From M55B112 sp964539395 (GTDB lineage Bacteria; Bacteroidota; Bacteroidia; Bacteroidales; GCA-2748055): a stretch of 64,000 bases of DNA. The notes below the pieces were generated by a model. The model was not told the DNA's origin. It saw only the letters and a list, made by a program, of their open reading frames with translations, and ran no database searches. Where the stretch lies: the NCBI GenBank assembly GCA_964539395.1, contig CAZIIU010000015.1, positions 1 through 64,000 on the forward strand. The letters are read 5' to 3'. The position numbers were made by a program, and so were the translations under genes. Positions 37,196 to 45,530 of the stretch are shown here, piece after piece; positions within the stretch are counted from its first letter, which is position 1; the number at the start of each line of letters is the position of its first letter.

Positions 37196-38059
37196 ATGAC
37201 AGACGACTCCTTTAAAAAGGAATATAAACCTATTGACATACGTGAGATCTTCCGTGAAAAAAATCCACGAATGGCCCGTATTATACCAGGGTTTGTATAC
37301 CGTTACCTGCACCGTGCACTGGTGCTGGATGAAATTAACGAGATACTCAGGCTGCACGGACACAAGAAAGATTTTGAATTTGCCTCGGCGGCAATTGATA
37401 TGTTCAATGTATCTGTCGACCTGGCAGGCAGGGATAACCTGCCTCAGGGAGGTCCTTTTATTTTTGTTTCGAACCACCCGCTCGGAGGTTTCGATGGTGT
37501 CCTTCTTATCCGTGAAATCGGAGAACGATACAACCGGAAATACAAGGTGCTGGTAAACGATATCCTTATGAATATAAAAAACATGCACGGGATCTTTATC
37601 CCCATCAACAAGCATGGTTCCCAGGCAGTGGAGAATGTCAGGCGGATCGAGCGGCTATTTGAATCGGACGACCATATAATGACATTCCCTGCAGGACTTG
37701 TTTCAAGGAGAAAACGGGGAGTTATCAGGGATGAGGCGTGGATGAAGAGCTTTGTTACGAAAGCTGTCAAACATAAAAGGGATGTCGTACCGATTCATAT
37801 CACCGGCAGGTGCTCCAACTTCTTCTATGTCCTGGCCAATATTCGTACCTTCCTGGGCATCAAGGCTAATCTGGAAATGTTCTATCTGCCCAGCGAAACT
37901 TTTAAGCATAAAAACGGACATTATCGTATAACGATCGGAAAACGTGTTAGTTACAATACGTTTGACAAGCGACACAAACCTGCTGAATGGGCTGCTCTTA
38001 TGAGAGAACATTGCTATACTATCGCTGAGGATCCAAGTGCCGAATTTGACCCCAACTAA
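37196..38059 (+). CDS. glsA: Lysophospholipid-type acyltransferase, glycine-lipid O-acyltransferase GlsA-like
   Basis: A 287-residue PlsC-family acyltransferase. The acyltransferase block is FVSNHPLGGFDGVLL (about residue 90), with His and Asp spaced H-x5-D rather than the usual H-x4-D, as seen in the Bacteroides protein. FPAGLVSRR is the substrate block. Paired with the following GNAT protein it matches the glsA/glsB genes that make N-acyl-glycine and acyloxy glycine lipids in Bacteroides. Here the O-acyltransferase precedes glsB by 15 bp. Start chosen from the -7 element; the frame is open to a TTG at 37175. Confidence 0.8.
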   Translation: MTDDSFKKEYKPIDIREIFREKNPRMARIIPGFVYRYLHRALVLDEINEILRLHGHKKDFEFASAAIDMFNVSVDLAGRDNLPQGGPFIFVSNHPLGGFDGVLLIREIGERYNRKYKVLVNDILMNIKNMHGIFIPINKHGSQAVENVRRIERLFESDDHIMTFPAGLVSRRKRGVIRDEAWMKSFVTKAVKHKRDVVPIHITGRCSNFFYVLANIRTFLGIKANLEMFYLPSETFKHKNGHYRITIGKRVSYNTFDKRHKPAEWAALMREHCYTIAEDPSAEFDPN

Positions 38060-38074
38060 CAAAACAGGACTATT

Positions 38075-39088
38075 ATGAACATGAAGCGAATTATTCCGGC
38101 AGTTCCAAAGAAGGTTCTTCTTGCTGAGCTTACGGAAGATAAGTTTATCCGAAAAACGAACAAGGGAGGTAATCTCTTGTATATTGTCAACCATGAGAAC
38201 GCTCCCAATCTGTTACGGGAGGTCGGCAGGCTCAGGGAAGTTGCTTTTAGAACTGCAGGTGGCGGCACAGGTAAGGATTGTGACCTGGATGATTACGATT
38301 TCGTAGCGAACGGTTACAAGCAGCTTATCGTCTGGGATCCTGACCAGCAGGAGATTCTGGGTGGTTACCGGTTCCTGATTTGTAGCGCAGACAGCTGCAA
38401 TGCTGGGGGTGAGGTAAAGCTCGCAACAGCAAAATTATTCAACTTTTCAGAAGAGTTTAAAAAGCATTACCTGCCGAATATGATCGAGCTTGGGCGCTCA
38501 TTTGTGCAACCGATGTACCAGTCGACCAATCTCCGCAGGAAAGGATTATACGCACTCGATAACCTGTGGGACGGACTGGGAACTCTGGTTCTTGATCATC
38601 CGGAGATAAAATACTTCTTCGGCAAAGTTACAATGTACCTGCATTACCACCAGCAGGCACGGGATATGATCCTCTATTTTCTCAACAAGCACTTTCCCGA
38701 CAATGATCAACTGGTGGTACCGAAAGAGCCATTGCGGGTACTGATGGATCCGAAAACCCTTGAGGAGATATTCACTGGTGCCGATTATCTGGAAGACTAT
38801 AAAATCCTTTCAAAAGAGGTACGTTCCCTTGGAGAAACAATCCCACCCCTGATCAATGCCTACATGAATTTATCTCCTTCAATGCGATCGTTTGGTACCG
38901 TTATGAACCACAGCTTCGGAGAGGTGGAGGAGACCGGGATAATGATCACTGTAAACGACCTTTATAAGAGTAAAGTGGAGCGGCACCTGTCGAACTATAT
39001 CCCAAAACACCTCAGGAGGATCAGGAACATCAACATCAGAAATACCAGGCTGAACGACCTGTTCAACAGGTTCAGCAGGAATGCGTAA
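38075..39088 (+). CDS. glsB: Glycine-lipid N-acyltransferase GlsB-like (GNAT/OlsB family)
   Basis: A 337-residue protein of the OlsB/hemolysin-type acyltransferase family. NLLREVGRLREVAFRTAGGGTG (about residues 51-72) followed by DLDDYDFVANGYKQLIVWD and EILGGYRFL is the characteristic N-terminal half; ELGRSFVQPMYQ is the central motif. The C-terminal portion (PLINAYMNLSPSMRSFGTVM) is typical of the longer Bacteroidota proteins. By homology it transfers an acyl chain from acyl-ACP to the amino group of glycine, giving the substrate for GlsA. The start could be Met at 38075 or two codons later. Confidence 0.8.
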   Translation: MNMKRIIPAVPKKVLLAELTEDKFIRKTNKGGNLLYIVNHENAPNLLREVGRLREVAFRTAGGGTGKDCDLDDYDFVANGYKQLIVWDPDQQEILGGYRFLICSADSCNAGGEVKLATAKLFNFSEEFKKHYLPNMIELGRSFVQPMYQSTNLRRKGLYALDNLWDGLGTLVLDHPEIKYFFGKVTMYLHYHQQARDMILYFLNKHFPDNDQLVVPKEPLRVLMDPKTLEEIFTGADYLEDYKILSKEVRSLGETIPPLINAYMNLSPSMRSFGTVMNHSFGEVEETGIMITVNDLYKSKVERHLSNYIPKHLRRIRNINIRNTRLNDLFNRFSRNA

Positions 39089-39129
39089 TGGTATTCCGGG
39101 GACCAGCTTAACTAGCTTACAGGATCAGT

Positions 39130-39168
39130 CGGGCACTTCATGGAGTTTCAACCATGTCAGTATGCCCG
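39130..39168. terminator. Possible bidirectional hairpin between convergent genes
   Basis: Nested inverted repeats CGGGCA/TGCCCG (39130-39135, 39163-39168) and CATGG/CCATG (39139-39143, 39152-39156) lie between the convergent glsB and PurF-like genes and include the stop of the latter. There is no T-run, so it is only a possible terminator. Confidence 0.3.
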
Positions 39169-41058
39169 CTTATTCACTCCTTCGATGTAGTTTATAAATG
39201 AGGTATTGACCACCTTGTTACCGCCCGGAGTGGGATAATCTCCTGTAAAATACCAGTCGCCGAGGTCATTTGGGATTGCCTCATGGAGCGCCTCTATGCT
39301 TTGATAAACGATCTTCACCTCCGCCCTGATTCCCGGGGTTATAAGTAACTCTGCAATCTTATCAGAAACCTGCTGCGGTGTAAAGGGCCTGTAGATATCC
39401 TTTACGTAGTTGACTATGTTTTCTTTCGGCTCATGCTTTTGTGCCACCGATTTCTTGTAGACTTCATTGATCAAATGCGTCTTCCCGTGGTCCTTCAGCA
39501 ATGCAATGGCTGCCTGGAAAGCAATAAAATCACTCAGTTTTGCCATATCAATGCCGTAACAGTCGGGATACCGTATCTGTGGAGACGAAGAGACTATTAC
39601 GATCCGCCTTGGACCCAGCCGGTCGAGTATTCTTATAATACTCTCCCTCAAAGTTGTGCCGCGAACGATCGAATCGTCAATAATCACCAGGTTGTCCACC
39701 CCGCGCTTAATCGTACCATAAGTAATATCGTATACATGATTTACCAGGTCCTTTCTTTCCTTATCTTGCGATATGAATGTCCTGAGTTTCAGGTCTTTGA
39801 TTGCTACCTTTTCCACACGTGGCCTGCGCGAGATAATCTCAGCCATCTGCTCATCATCAAGCTTTCCGTTGTTTTTCCTGATTTCCGCAATCTTCTCACT
39901 GGTCATCAACTCCTCAACGCCTTTAACCATCCCGTAAAATGCCGACTCAGCCGTATTGGGTATGAAGGAGAATACCGTATTCTTTGTATCTCCCTCAATA
40001 GCCTCCATGATAGCCGGAACCAGCAGCCTGCCCAGCATTTTACGCTCCTGGTAAATATTCCTGTCACTTCCCCTTGAAAAATAGATCCGCTCAAATGAGC
40101 ATGACCTCCTCTCGAAAGGCTCTCTTACCTGTTCCTGTACAACTGTACCGTTCCTTTTGATCAGCAGGGCCTTCCCGGGCTCTATCTCGCGGATCTGGTC
40201 AACCTTAAGATCCATAACTGTTTGGATGACCGGTCGTTCTGAGGCAGCGATCACGATCTCATCGTCGTGATAATAAAATGCAGGTCGGATACCCCAGGGA
40301 TCGCGCATTACAAAGGCATCACCATGACCGAGCATACCGGCAATGGTATACCCCCCGTCCCACCTCCTTGATGCCTCCGAAAGGATATTTCCAAGCCTCA
40401 TTTTTTCTGCAATCATTTCGGAAATGTCTCTGTTTGTATACCCTTTTGACTTAAACTCATCAAATAGTGTCTGGTTCTCCCTGTCGAGAAAATGACCTAC
40501 CTTTTCCATCATTGTAACGGTATCAGAGAAGTCCTTGGGCGACTGTCCCAGATCGAGCAAGTGGCCAAACAGCTCATCTACATTGGTAAGATTAAAATTG
40601 CCAGCGATCACGAGAGTTCGTGTTTTCCAATTGTTCTGACGCATCACCGGGTGCAGGTTGTCGCTGGTGTTATCTCCGAAAGTTCCATATCGCAGGTGCC
40701 CGAGATACAGCTCCCCAACAAAGGGCAGATTCATCTTCGCCCATTGGGCATCATTTACCGAATCGTAATGTTTGCGCTCCGCCTTTTTGAACTGGCCATA
40801 GATCGATTTGAAGATATCATTGATAGCATCGGGTTTTGAGGATCGCATCCTGCTGAAATACTTGTTCCCGGGAGCCACATCCAGCTTCAGGCTTACCACC
40901 CCGGCTCCATCCTGTCCTCTGTTTCGTTGCTTCTCCATGAGCAGGTAAAGCTTTTGCAGCCCGTATCTCCAGGATCCATATTTCAGTTGATAGTATTCAA
41001 GGGGTTTCAGCAATCTGATCATTGCAATCCCACACTTGTGCTTAATCTCGTCGCTCAT
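39157..41058 (-). CDS. PurF-family amidophosphoribosyltransferase, long Bacteroidota form
   Basis: A 633-residue protein. The N-terminal class II glutamine amidotransferase has its nucleophile at Cys9 after a short propeptide (KHKCGIAM), then NRGQDGAG at 46-53 and GHLRYGTFGDNTSDNLHP near 120-137. The phosphoribosyltransferase domain has the PRPP loop VIIDDSIVRGTT (458-469). It is about 130-160 residues longer than canonical PurF, with extra segments around 60-110 and 385-435, and so belongs to the second PurF-like lineage common in Bacteroidota. It may make phosphoribosylamine for purines or have a specialised role. No other purine gene is near. It follows the SPOR gene by 19 bp. Confidence 0.85.
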   Translation of the reverse strand: MSDEIKHKCGIAMIRLLKPLEYYQLKYGSWRYGLQKLYLLMEKQRNRGQDGAGVVSLKLDVAPGNKYFSRMRSSKPDAINDIFKSIYGQFKKAERKHYDSVNDAQWAKMNLPFVGELYLGHLRYGTFGDNTSDNLHPVMRQNNWKTRTLVIAGNFNLTNVDELFGHLLDLGQSPKDFSDTVTMMEKVGHFLDRENQTLFDEFKSKGYTNRDISEMIAEKMRLGNILSEASRRWDGGYTIAGMLGHGDAFVMRDPWGIRPAFYYHDDEIVIAASERPVIQTVMDLKVDQIREIEPGKALLIKRNGTVVQEQVREPFERRSCSFERIYFSRGSDRNIYQERKMLGRLLVPAIMEAIEGDTKNTVFSFIPNTAESAFYGMVKGVEELMTSEKIAEIRKNNGKLDDEQMAEIISRRPRVEKVAIKDLKLRTFISQDKERKDLVNHVYDITYGTIKRGVDNLVIIDDSIVRGTTLRESIIRILDRLGPRRIVIVSSSPQIRYPDCYGIDMAKLSDFIAFQAAIALLKDHGKTHLINEVYKKSVAQKHEPKENIVNYVKDIYRPFTPQQVSDKIAELLITPGIRAEVKIVYQSIEALHEAIPNDLGDWYFTGDYPTPGGNKVVNTSFINYIEGVNKRAY

Positions 41059-41077
41059 TGGAACAAAAAAATGAGGA

Positions 41078-41521
41078 TCACTCCCCTATAACAATAATAT
41101 CTTCAACAATAAATGCATCGTGGAAATCTCTCTTTAACTTATCAAGGACCTTTAATGCGTCGCGCCTTGTTCTGAAATCACCCACATAGATTTTATAATA
41201 AGAGTCAACATAGCCTCGATAAATTGAAATCCCGGGATGCTGTGATAAAAAGTCTGCCATGACACGTTTCTGCTTATCTTTTGCCCCGATACCATTATCG
41301 GAAAAGATTCGAATCCTGTAACCTGTAACACCCCTGTTGCGGCTGTTTTGTATCATGTGCTTATTGTAATTCTCTATTATCAGCGGATCAAGCGTCACAG
41401 ATACATTTCCATCCATCTCTTTCTGCATCAGCCTGTTGAGTGCATCGTCCGATCGACGACTCTGTGCCGTTAATGCAGTACTGAACGACAGTACGATAAC
41501 AACCAGGAAAGTAAATTTCAT
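41078..41521 (-). CDS. Exported SPOR-like domain protein
   Basis: A 147-residue protein with a signal peptide (MKFTFLVVIVLSFSTALTAQ). The C-terminal ~80 residues have the SPOR/SPOR-like fold pattern: GYRIRIFSDNGIGAKDKQKR, FLSQHPGISIYRGYVDSYYKIYVGDF with the conserved YKIYVGDFRTRRDALKVL ending, cited in parts. SPOR domains bind denuded septal peptidoglycan, so an envelope or division role is plausible. It is upstream of, and apparently in an operon with, a cytoplasmic PurF-like enzyme, an unexplained pairing. Confidence 0.8.
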   Translation of the reverse strand: MKFTFLVVIVLSFSTALTAQSRRSDDALNRLMQKEMDGNVSVTLDPLIIENYNKHMIQNSRNRGVTGYRIRIFSDNGIGAKDKQKRVMADFLSQHPGISIYRGYVDSYYKIYVGDFRTRRDALKVLDKLKRDFHDAFIVEDIIVIGE

Positions 41522-41532
41522 ATCTTAAAATC

Positions 41533-42264
41533 GTGGTTTCAAAATTAAATAAAAATATTAACTATTTTCGCTCTGTGTCTGTTAAACGTAAATTAGGCCG
41601 GAACATTGAAATTATCGCCGGATTATTCATGATCCTGTCGGCAATCTCTATGCTTGTTGCCTACCTGTTGAAATTCGACTACACCATTCCGAATGCAACC
41701 TTTGAAGAGGATATTGACTTTCTTCTTGACAATATTTCGCGACATAAGGTAAGTGCCATCTTATGGATCGTGGCCGGAAGCTTGAACCTGCTCCTGCTGC
41801 CCTTCTATCTCCTCATGTTTCACCGCTTTCAGAAAGGTATGCATATTCTGAACGCCTTTTTTCTCCTTATAATTGCCTTTTCCTTTTTCAGGGCAGGATT
41901 CGGAGAGATCCAACTGGCCGGACTCACCATGGAAACCGCAGGTATCAGTTTGCAAACAGGTGATCCGCAAAGTGTGGCCATCCTGATCAATATCAAACAG
42001 ATTCTCCTGTTGCTGAAAATCGGTATAACTGCCTTTGGGGGTTTTATTACCATTTTAACCATTTCACGCTTCAGAAAGGTTAAATTTCCTTTAATAGGAA
42101 GTATAATGGCCTTCATGGCCGGACCGGTTATTATTACATTTACGTGGTTAAATCCTGATCACCTGGTCATGACCCTCGCTCTGGCCGCAGGTTGGGGGGG
42201 CTTGATCCTTGTAGGAGCCCAATTTGTAATTATCGGACTCACTGCCAAACTGGAAAAACAGTGA
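41533..42264 (+). CDS. Integral membrane protein of unknown function
   Basis: A 243-residue protein with about six transmembrane helices (IIAGLFMILSAISMLVAYLL, then ILWIVAGSLNLLLLPFYLLM, a pair around 105-145, IGITAFGGFITILTI and two at the C-terminus). A short acidic loop (NATFEEDIDFLLDNISRHK) follows helix 1. I do not recognise the family with certainty; it resembles DUF4386-type membrane proteins in size and layout. The start is unclear: GTG codons at 41533 and 41575 are possible, and the first overlaps the promoter of the divergent SPOR gene only 11 bp away. Confidence 0.65.
   Translation: MVSKLNKNINYFRSVSVKRKLGRNIEIIAGLFMILSAISMLVAYLLKFDYTIPNATFEEDIDFLLDNISRHKVSAILWIVAGSLNLLLLPFYLLMFHRFQKGMHILNAFFLLIIAFSFFRAGFGEIQLAGLTMETAGISLQTGDPQSVAILINIKQILLLLKIGITAFGGFITILTISRFRKVKFPLIGSIMAFMAGPVIITFTWLNPDHLVMTLALAAGWGGLILVGAQFVIIGLTAKLEKQ
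41540..41547 (-). promoter_or_regulatory. -7 promoter element for SPOR/PurF-like genes
   Basis: Minus-strand TAATTTTG matches TAnnTTTG exactly, 18 nt before the ATG at 41521. A near-match for the opposite strand, TATTTTCG, is at 41563-41570, so the two divergent promoters may overlap. Confidence 0.6.
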
Positions 42265-42444
42265 GCCATCAATCAGGCACAAGAGTAATACTAATTAAAA
42301 TGAGATTTAATAAATCGACTTGTATTGCGAAAAAAACTATTATATATTCAGAGCCGGATGAACCATAAAGTTTCTTAACACTATTGATTAATCAGAAATA
42401 CCGGTTTATCAATAGCTGCAAAACCATGAAATTACACGCAAAAA

Positions 42445-43554
42445 ATGATGAGAAAATCCGACATTGAACTACTGCAATCCATAATACCGGAAAAAGGGGC
42501 AAAAGAATTTATCATAGAACTGATCGATGCACTCCCCAGCTATATTGCATTTCTTGATAGTGACAGGCGAATCATCTATTCCAACAAGACGATGTTGAAT
42601 GCACTTGCCGATGGTGAATTTGAGAACCTGTTCAGACTTCGTCCCGGGGAACTCTTCCAGTGTGTAAACGCTTCGACCACTCCCGGTGGATGTGGTGCTT
42701 CAGAGGGATGCGAGCTTTGTGGCACCATGCAGTCGATGGTGCAGTCGCGCAGCGAAAAGAAATCGGTAACAAAACAATTCCGGGTCCTTGGTTCCAAGGC
42801 CGGTAAATCAACATCCGGTATCTTCAGGTTCACCTCAACTCCCTTTCAGTTTGATGATCATTATTACTATATCATAACACTTGAAGATCTCAGTCACGAG
42901 ATCCGGAAATCTGAACTCGAGCAGATATTTTTTCATGATCTGATGAACTCCATCGGTGGATTGCACGGAGTAATTGAATTGTTAAAACAACATGAAGAAA
43001 TTGAACCGCTGTATATCGACATCCTGGAGGCCTCATACAATACCTTGTACGATTCAATCCGGGAACAGAAACAGTACTTAATGGCTGAAAGAGGAGATTT
43101 GACCACCAATAGTGAACTGCTTCATACGCTGGACCTGATCATTGAAACCTCCCTTCCCTTCAAAGATAAAAAAGGATCGAATTGTTCTGTGTCAATTGCA
43201 GACAATACTGTTGAACTGGTATTTACCTCCGACTCCGCCCTTCTATCAAGGGTTCTCGCCAACATGATCAAAAACGCAGTAGAGGCATCTGCTGAGAATG
43301 ACGTTGTCAGAGTTGGAGCAACAATACACAATGAAATGCTTCGTTTCTGGGTCCACAACCCTGGCTTCATCGCAAGAGAGAATCAGTTACATATTTTTGA
43401 ACGCTCATTCTCAACGAAGGGTCGCGGCAGGGGACTTGGTACTTTCAGTATGAAACTACTGGGTGAAAACTACCTGGGAGGAAAGGTAGGATTCAGTACT
43501 GATGAGAAAGAGGGAACTACTTTCTGGATCGATTTACCGATGGATAATGGATAA
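42445..43554 (+). CDS. Cytosolic PAS-domain histidine kinase with four-Cys cluster (orphan)
   Basis: A 369-residue soluble sensor kinase with no membrane helix. A PAS domain covers about 22-150 (ALPSYIAFLDSDRRIIYSNKT) and contains Cys73, Cys83, Cys89 and Cys92 (C-x9-C-x5-C-x2-C), likely to bind metal, an Fe-S cluster or act as a redox switch. The kinase core has the H-box FFHDLMNSIGG with His164, the N-box NMIKNAVEAS (Asn277) and the glycine loop GRGRGLGTFSMK. The usual D-x-G-x-G of the G1 box is replaced by VHNPGF. No response regulator is adjacent. The ATGs at 42445 and 42448 are equivalent. Confidence 0.88.
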   Translation: MMRKSDIELLQSIIPEKGAKEFIIELIDALPSYIAFLDSDRRIIYSNKTMLNALADGEFENLFRLRPGELFQCVNASTTPGGCGASEGCELCGTMQSMVQSRSEKKSVTKQFRVLGSKAGKSTSGIFRFTSTPFQFDDHYYYIITLEDLSHEIRKSELEQIFFHDLMNSIGGLHGVIELLKQHEEIEPLYIDILEASYNTLYDSIREQKQYLMAERGDLTTNSELLHTLDLIIETSLPFKDKKGSNCSVSIADNTVELVFTSDSALLSRVLANMIKNAVEASAENDVVRVGATIHNEMLRFWVHNPGFIARENQLHIFERSFSTKGRGRGLGTFSMKLLGENYLGGKVGFSTDEKEGTTFWIDLPMDNG

Positions 43555-43678
43555 CAGCCCTCGCTAAGCGTATCAGTCTCCTTAAACAGTTGAACCCGCT
43601 GCTGAGCCTCCTCTCATATCGACAGTGCCGGCAAGCTTTCCGCTACAATGCAATGAATGACCCGGATCCGGAACATCC

Positions 43679-44419
43679 TTATCCTATTGCTGCCATCACC
43701 TCGTCGGATACCTCAAGATTGTGAAACACATTCTGCACATCATCGTCATCTTCAAACTCATCTACAATCTTTAAGATCTGAATTGACTCCTCACGGGTAA
43801 GCTCCTTTGTATCGTTAGGGATTCGTTGCAATTCTGCACTCTCAGTCTCCAGTCCCATCTCCTCCAGCTTTTTCTGCACGTTGTGAAAATCCTCGAGCGG
43901 GGTTGTGATCATAAAAGTGTCGTCGTTTAACTCAATCTCTTCCACCCCGGCGTCGATAATCTCCAACTCAAACTCTTCGGGATCGATATCTCCTTTCGGC
44001 ACAGTGATCACCCCTTTCCTGTCGAACAGGAAAGAGAGCGAACCATTGGTGCCGAGCGATCCCCCGCGTTTATTGAAGATTGCGCGAACACTGCTTACCG
44101 TACGATTATTATTGTCTGTGAGGCACTCTATAAATACTGCAATACCATGAGGCAGGTAACCTTCAAATGTTACCTCCTGAAAGCTTGAAGAATCTTTGTT
44201 CGCCTTGCTGATGGCCCGTTGAATATTGTCCTTCGGCATGTTCATACCCTTGGCAGTCTGAACGGCCGATCTTAACCGGGGGTTGGTTTCTGGGTCGCTG
44301 CCACCCAACTCGGCGGCAATGGTAATCTCCTTGATCAGTTTTGTAAAGATCTTTCCCCTTTTTGCGTCGATGGCGCCCTTCTTTCTCTTAATGGTCGACC
44401 ATTTGCTATGTCCCGACAT
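43679..44419 (-). CDS. yebC: YebC/PmpR-family protein
   Basis: A 246-residue protein of the YebC family, described as DNA-binding regulators and, more recently, as translation factors that relieve ribosome stalling at proline-rich motifs. The signature start MSGHSKWSTIKRKKGAIDAKRGK begins at 44419, cited here as MSGHSKW and IDAKRGKIFTKL. NPRLRSAVQTAKGMNMPKDN, FEGYLPHGIAVFIE and NRTVSSVRAIFNKRGGSLG are conserved blocks. The frame is open 21 codons upstream to an ATG at 44482, which lies just after a -7 element, so an N-terminal extension is possible. Confidence 0.95.
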   Translation of the reverse strand: MSGHSKWSTIKRKKGAIDAKRGKIFTKLIKEITIAAELGGSDPETNPRLRSAVQTAKGMNMPKDNIQRAISKANKDSSSFQEVTFEGYLPHGIAVFIECLTDNNNRTVSSVRAIFNKRGGSLGTNGSLSFLFDRKGVITVPKGDIDPEEFELEIIDAGVEEIELNDDTFMITTPLEDFHNVQKKLEEMGLETESAELQRIPNDTKELTREESIQILKIVDEFEDDDDVQNVFHNLEVSDEVMAAIG

Positions 44420-44494
44420 ATCCTTCAGTTTTTGTTTGATTGCAGAAATCAGGTAAAGGTCCTTCTCCAGCTTCCGTTGCATGAAAGGACCCTA

Positions 44495-44502
44495 CAAAAA
44501 TA
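44495..44502 (-). promoter_or_regulatory. yebC -7 promoter element
   Basis: Minus-strand TATTTTTG matches TAnnTTTG exactly. It predicts transcription from about 44488, leaving either a ~70-nt leader to the canonical YebC start (44419) or a 6-nt leader to the ATG at 44482. Confidence 0.6.
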
Positions 44503-44633
44503 GGAAATCAGCTTGATTTTGAAAACAGTCCCAGAAACTATTAACAGGCAACCAGAGGAATGCTGAAAGGGGAACATCAGTGAAGGACTACAGGTATTGA
44601 CGGGCTCAGGCTGTATAGCCAACCGGGAAGCAA

Positions 44634-44719
44634 CTACCGGGTCAACTGAAAAGCTGCCGGAAGTCAACCTGAGCGGCTACCGGGTCAACTGAAAAGTTGC
44701 CGGAAAGCAGCCTGAGCAA
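44634..44719. repeat. 43-bp tandem repeat at the 3' end of the LiaF-like gene
   Basis: Copies start at 44634 and 44677 with CTACCGGGTCAACTGAAAAG; a truncated third CTACCGG at 44720 contains the stop codon of the neighbouring minus-strand gene. The copies are close to identical. As at mfd, the unit begins at a gene 3' end. The rest of 44420-44633 holds the yebC promoter region and nothing else recognised. Confidence 0.85.
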
Positions 44720-45253
44720 CTACCGGCTGATCACCTGAACACCGCCGAATACTACGCCTACCTTGATATGCAGCGCCGAAGAATCGGCGCGGTAATTCTC
44801 CGAACTGTACTTTGAACTCCCAAAAACGGCCGTGTTCCCGCCTGGCAGCTCTGCCCCCGCGAAGACGGCATCGGCCTTGATCTTGTACGGCATATCCTCC
44901 CTCACTTTTATTACCGTTCCACCGAAAACTGTATTAATCTCCACGTGTACATCGCCCTTGCTCAGGTCTGTCTGGGTAAAATCATACACACCCTTTCCGA
45001 AGATCACGCTGTATTCCTTGCCATCCTCGGGTCTGTCGTATATACGTTCACTGAAGATTGTCTCCTCCGGACCGATCTTCCCCTCGGGGATCAGCACTCT
45101 GCCAAACAGAATCTTGAGCCCGATAAATATAAAGAATACACCAACGAGGACTTTGAATATAGGAAAATCCACGTTAAATACTACTTTGATGATGAGTGCA
45201 ATGCCTAATGCCAGCAACAACGCACCCCAGAATAAACCAGCTCCCATTTTCAT
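44720..45253 (-). CDS. LiaF-like transmembrane protein
   Basis: A 177-residue protein with two N-terminal transmembrane helices (about residues 5-25 and 31-50, the DUF5668-like part) and a C-terminal beta-helical domain with repeated GG turns: VIFGKGVYDFTQTDLSKGDVHVEINTVFGGTVIKV in pieces VIFGKGVYDF, INTVFGGTVI, ADAVFAGAELPGG and VGVVFGGVQVISR. This is the arrangement of LiaF/VraT-type proteins, which in Firmicutes restrain cell-envelope stress kinases. No two-component partner is adjacent, so the role here is inferred only as envelope-associated. Confidence 0.8.
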   Translation of the reverse strand: MKMGAGLFWGALLLALGIALIIKVVFNVDFPIFKVLVGVFFIFIGLKILFGRVLIPEGKIGPEETIFSERIYDRPEDGKEYSVIFGKGVYDFTQTDLSKGDVHVEINTVFGGTVIKVREDMPYKIKADAVFAGAELPGGNTAVFGSSKYSSENYRADSSALHIKVGVVFGGVQVISR

Positions 45254-45530
45254 ATTGTTTTAGATTAATATTTTAAATCATTATTCCAATGTTCTGTTTG
45301 TCTTCATGCTCAGGGCTTCAACCCGGATAAGAATTCTCTTGAACATATTTTATAGTACAAAATTAAGAGGATTTTGCCAGTCAATATAGTACAAATCGGC
45401 GAATAGAACCATATAATCGGCGAATGCGTTCATTTACCGTTTGATAATCGGGTCACATTACTAAAGAATGAGGCCTGCTCAATGATTTTTGCTAATTTTA
45501 CACCCCCAACCTGTTGACTGTTCAATAGCA

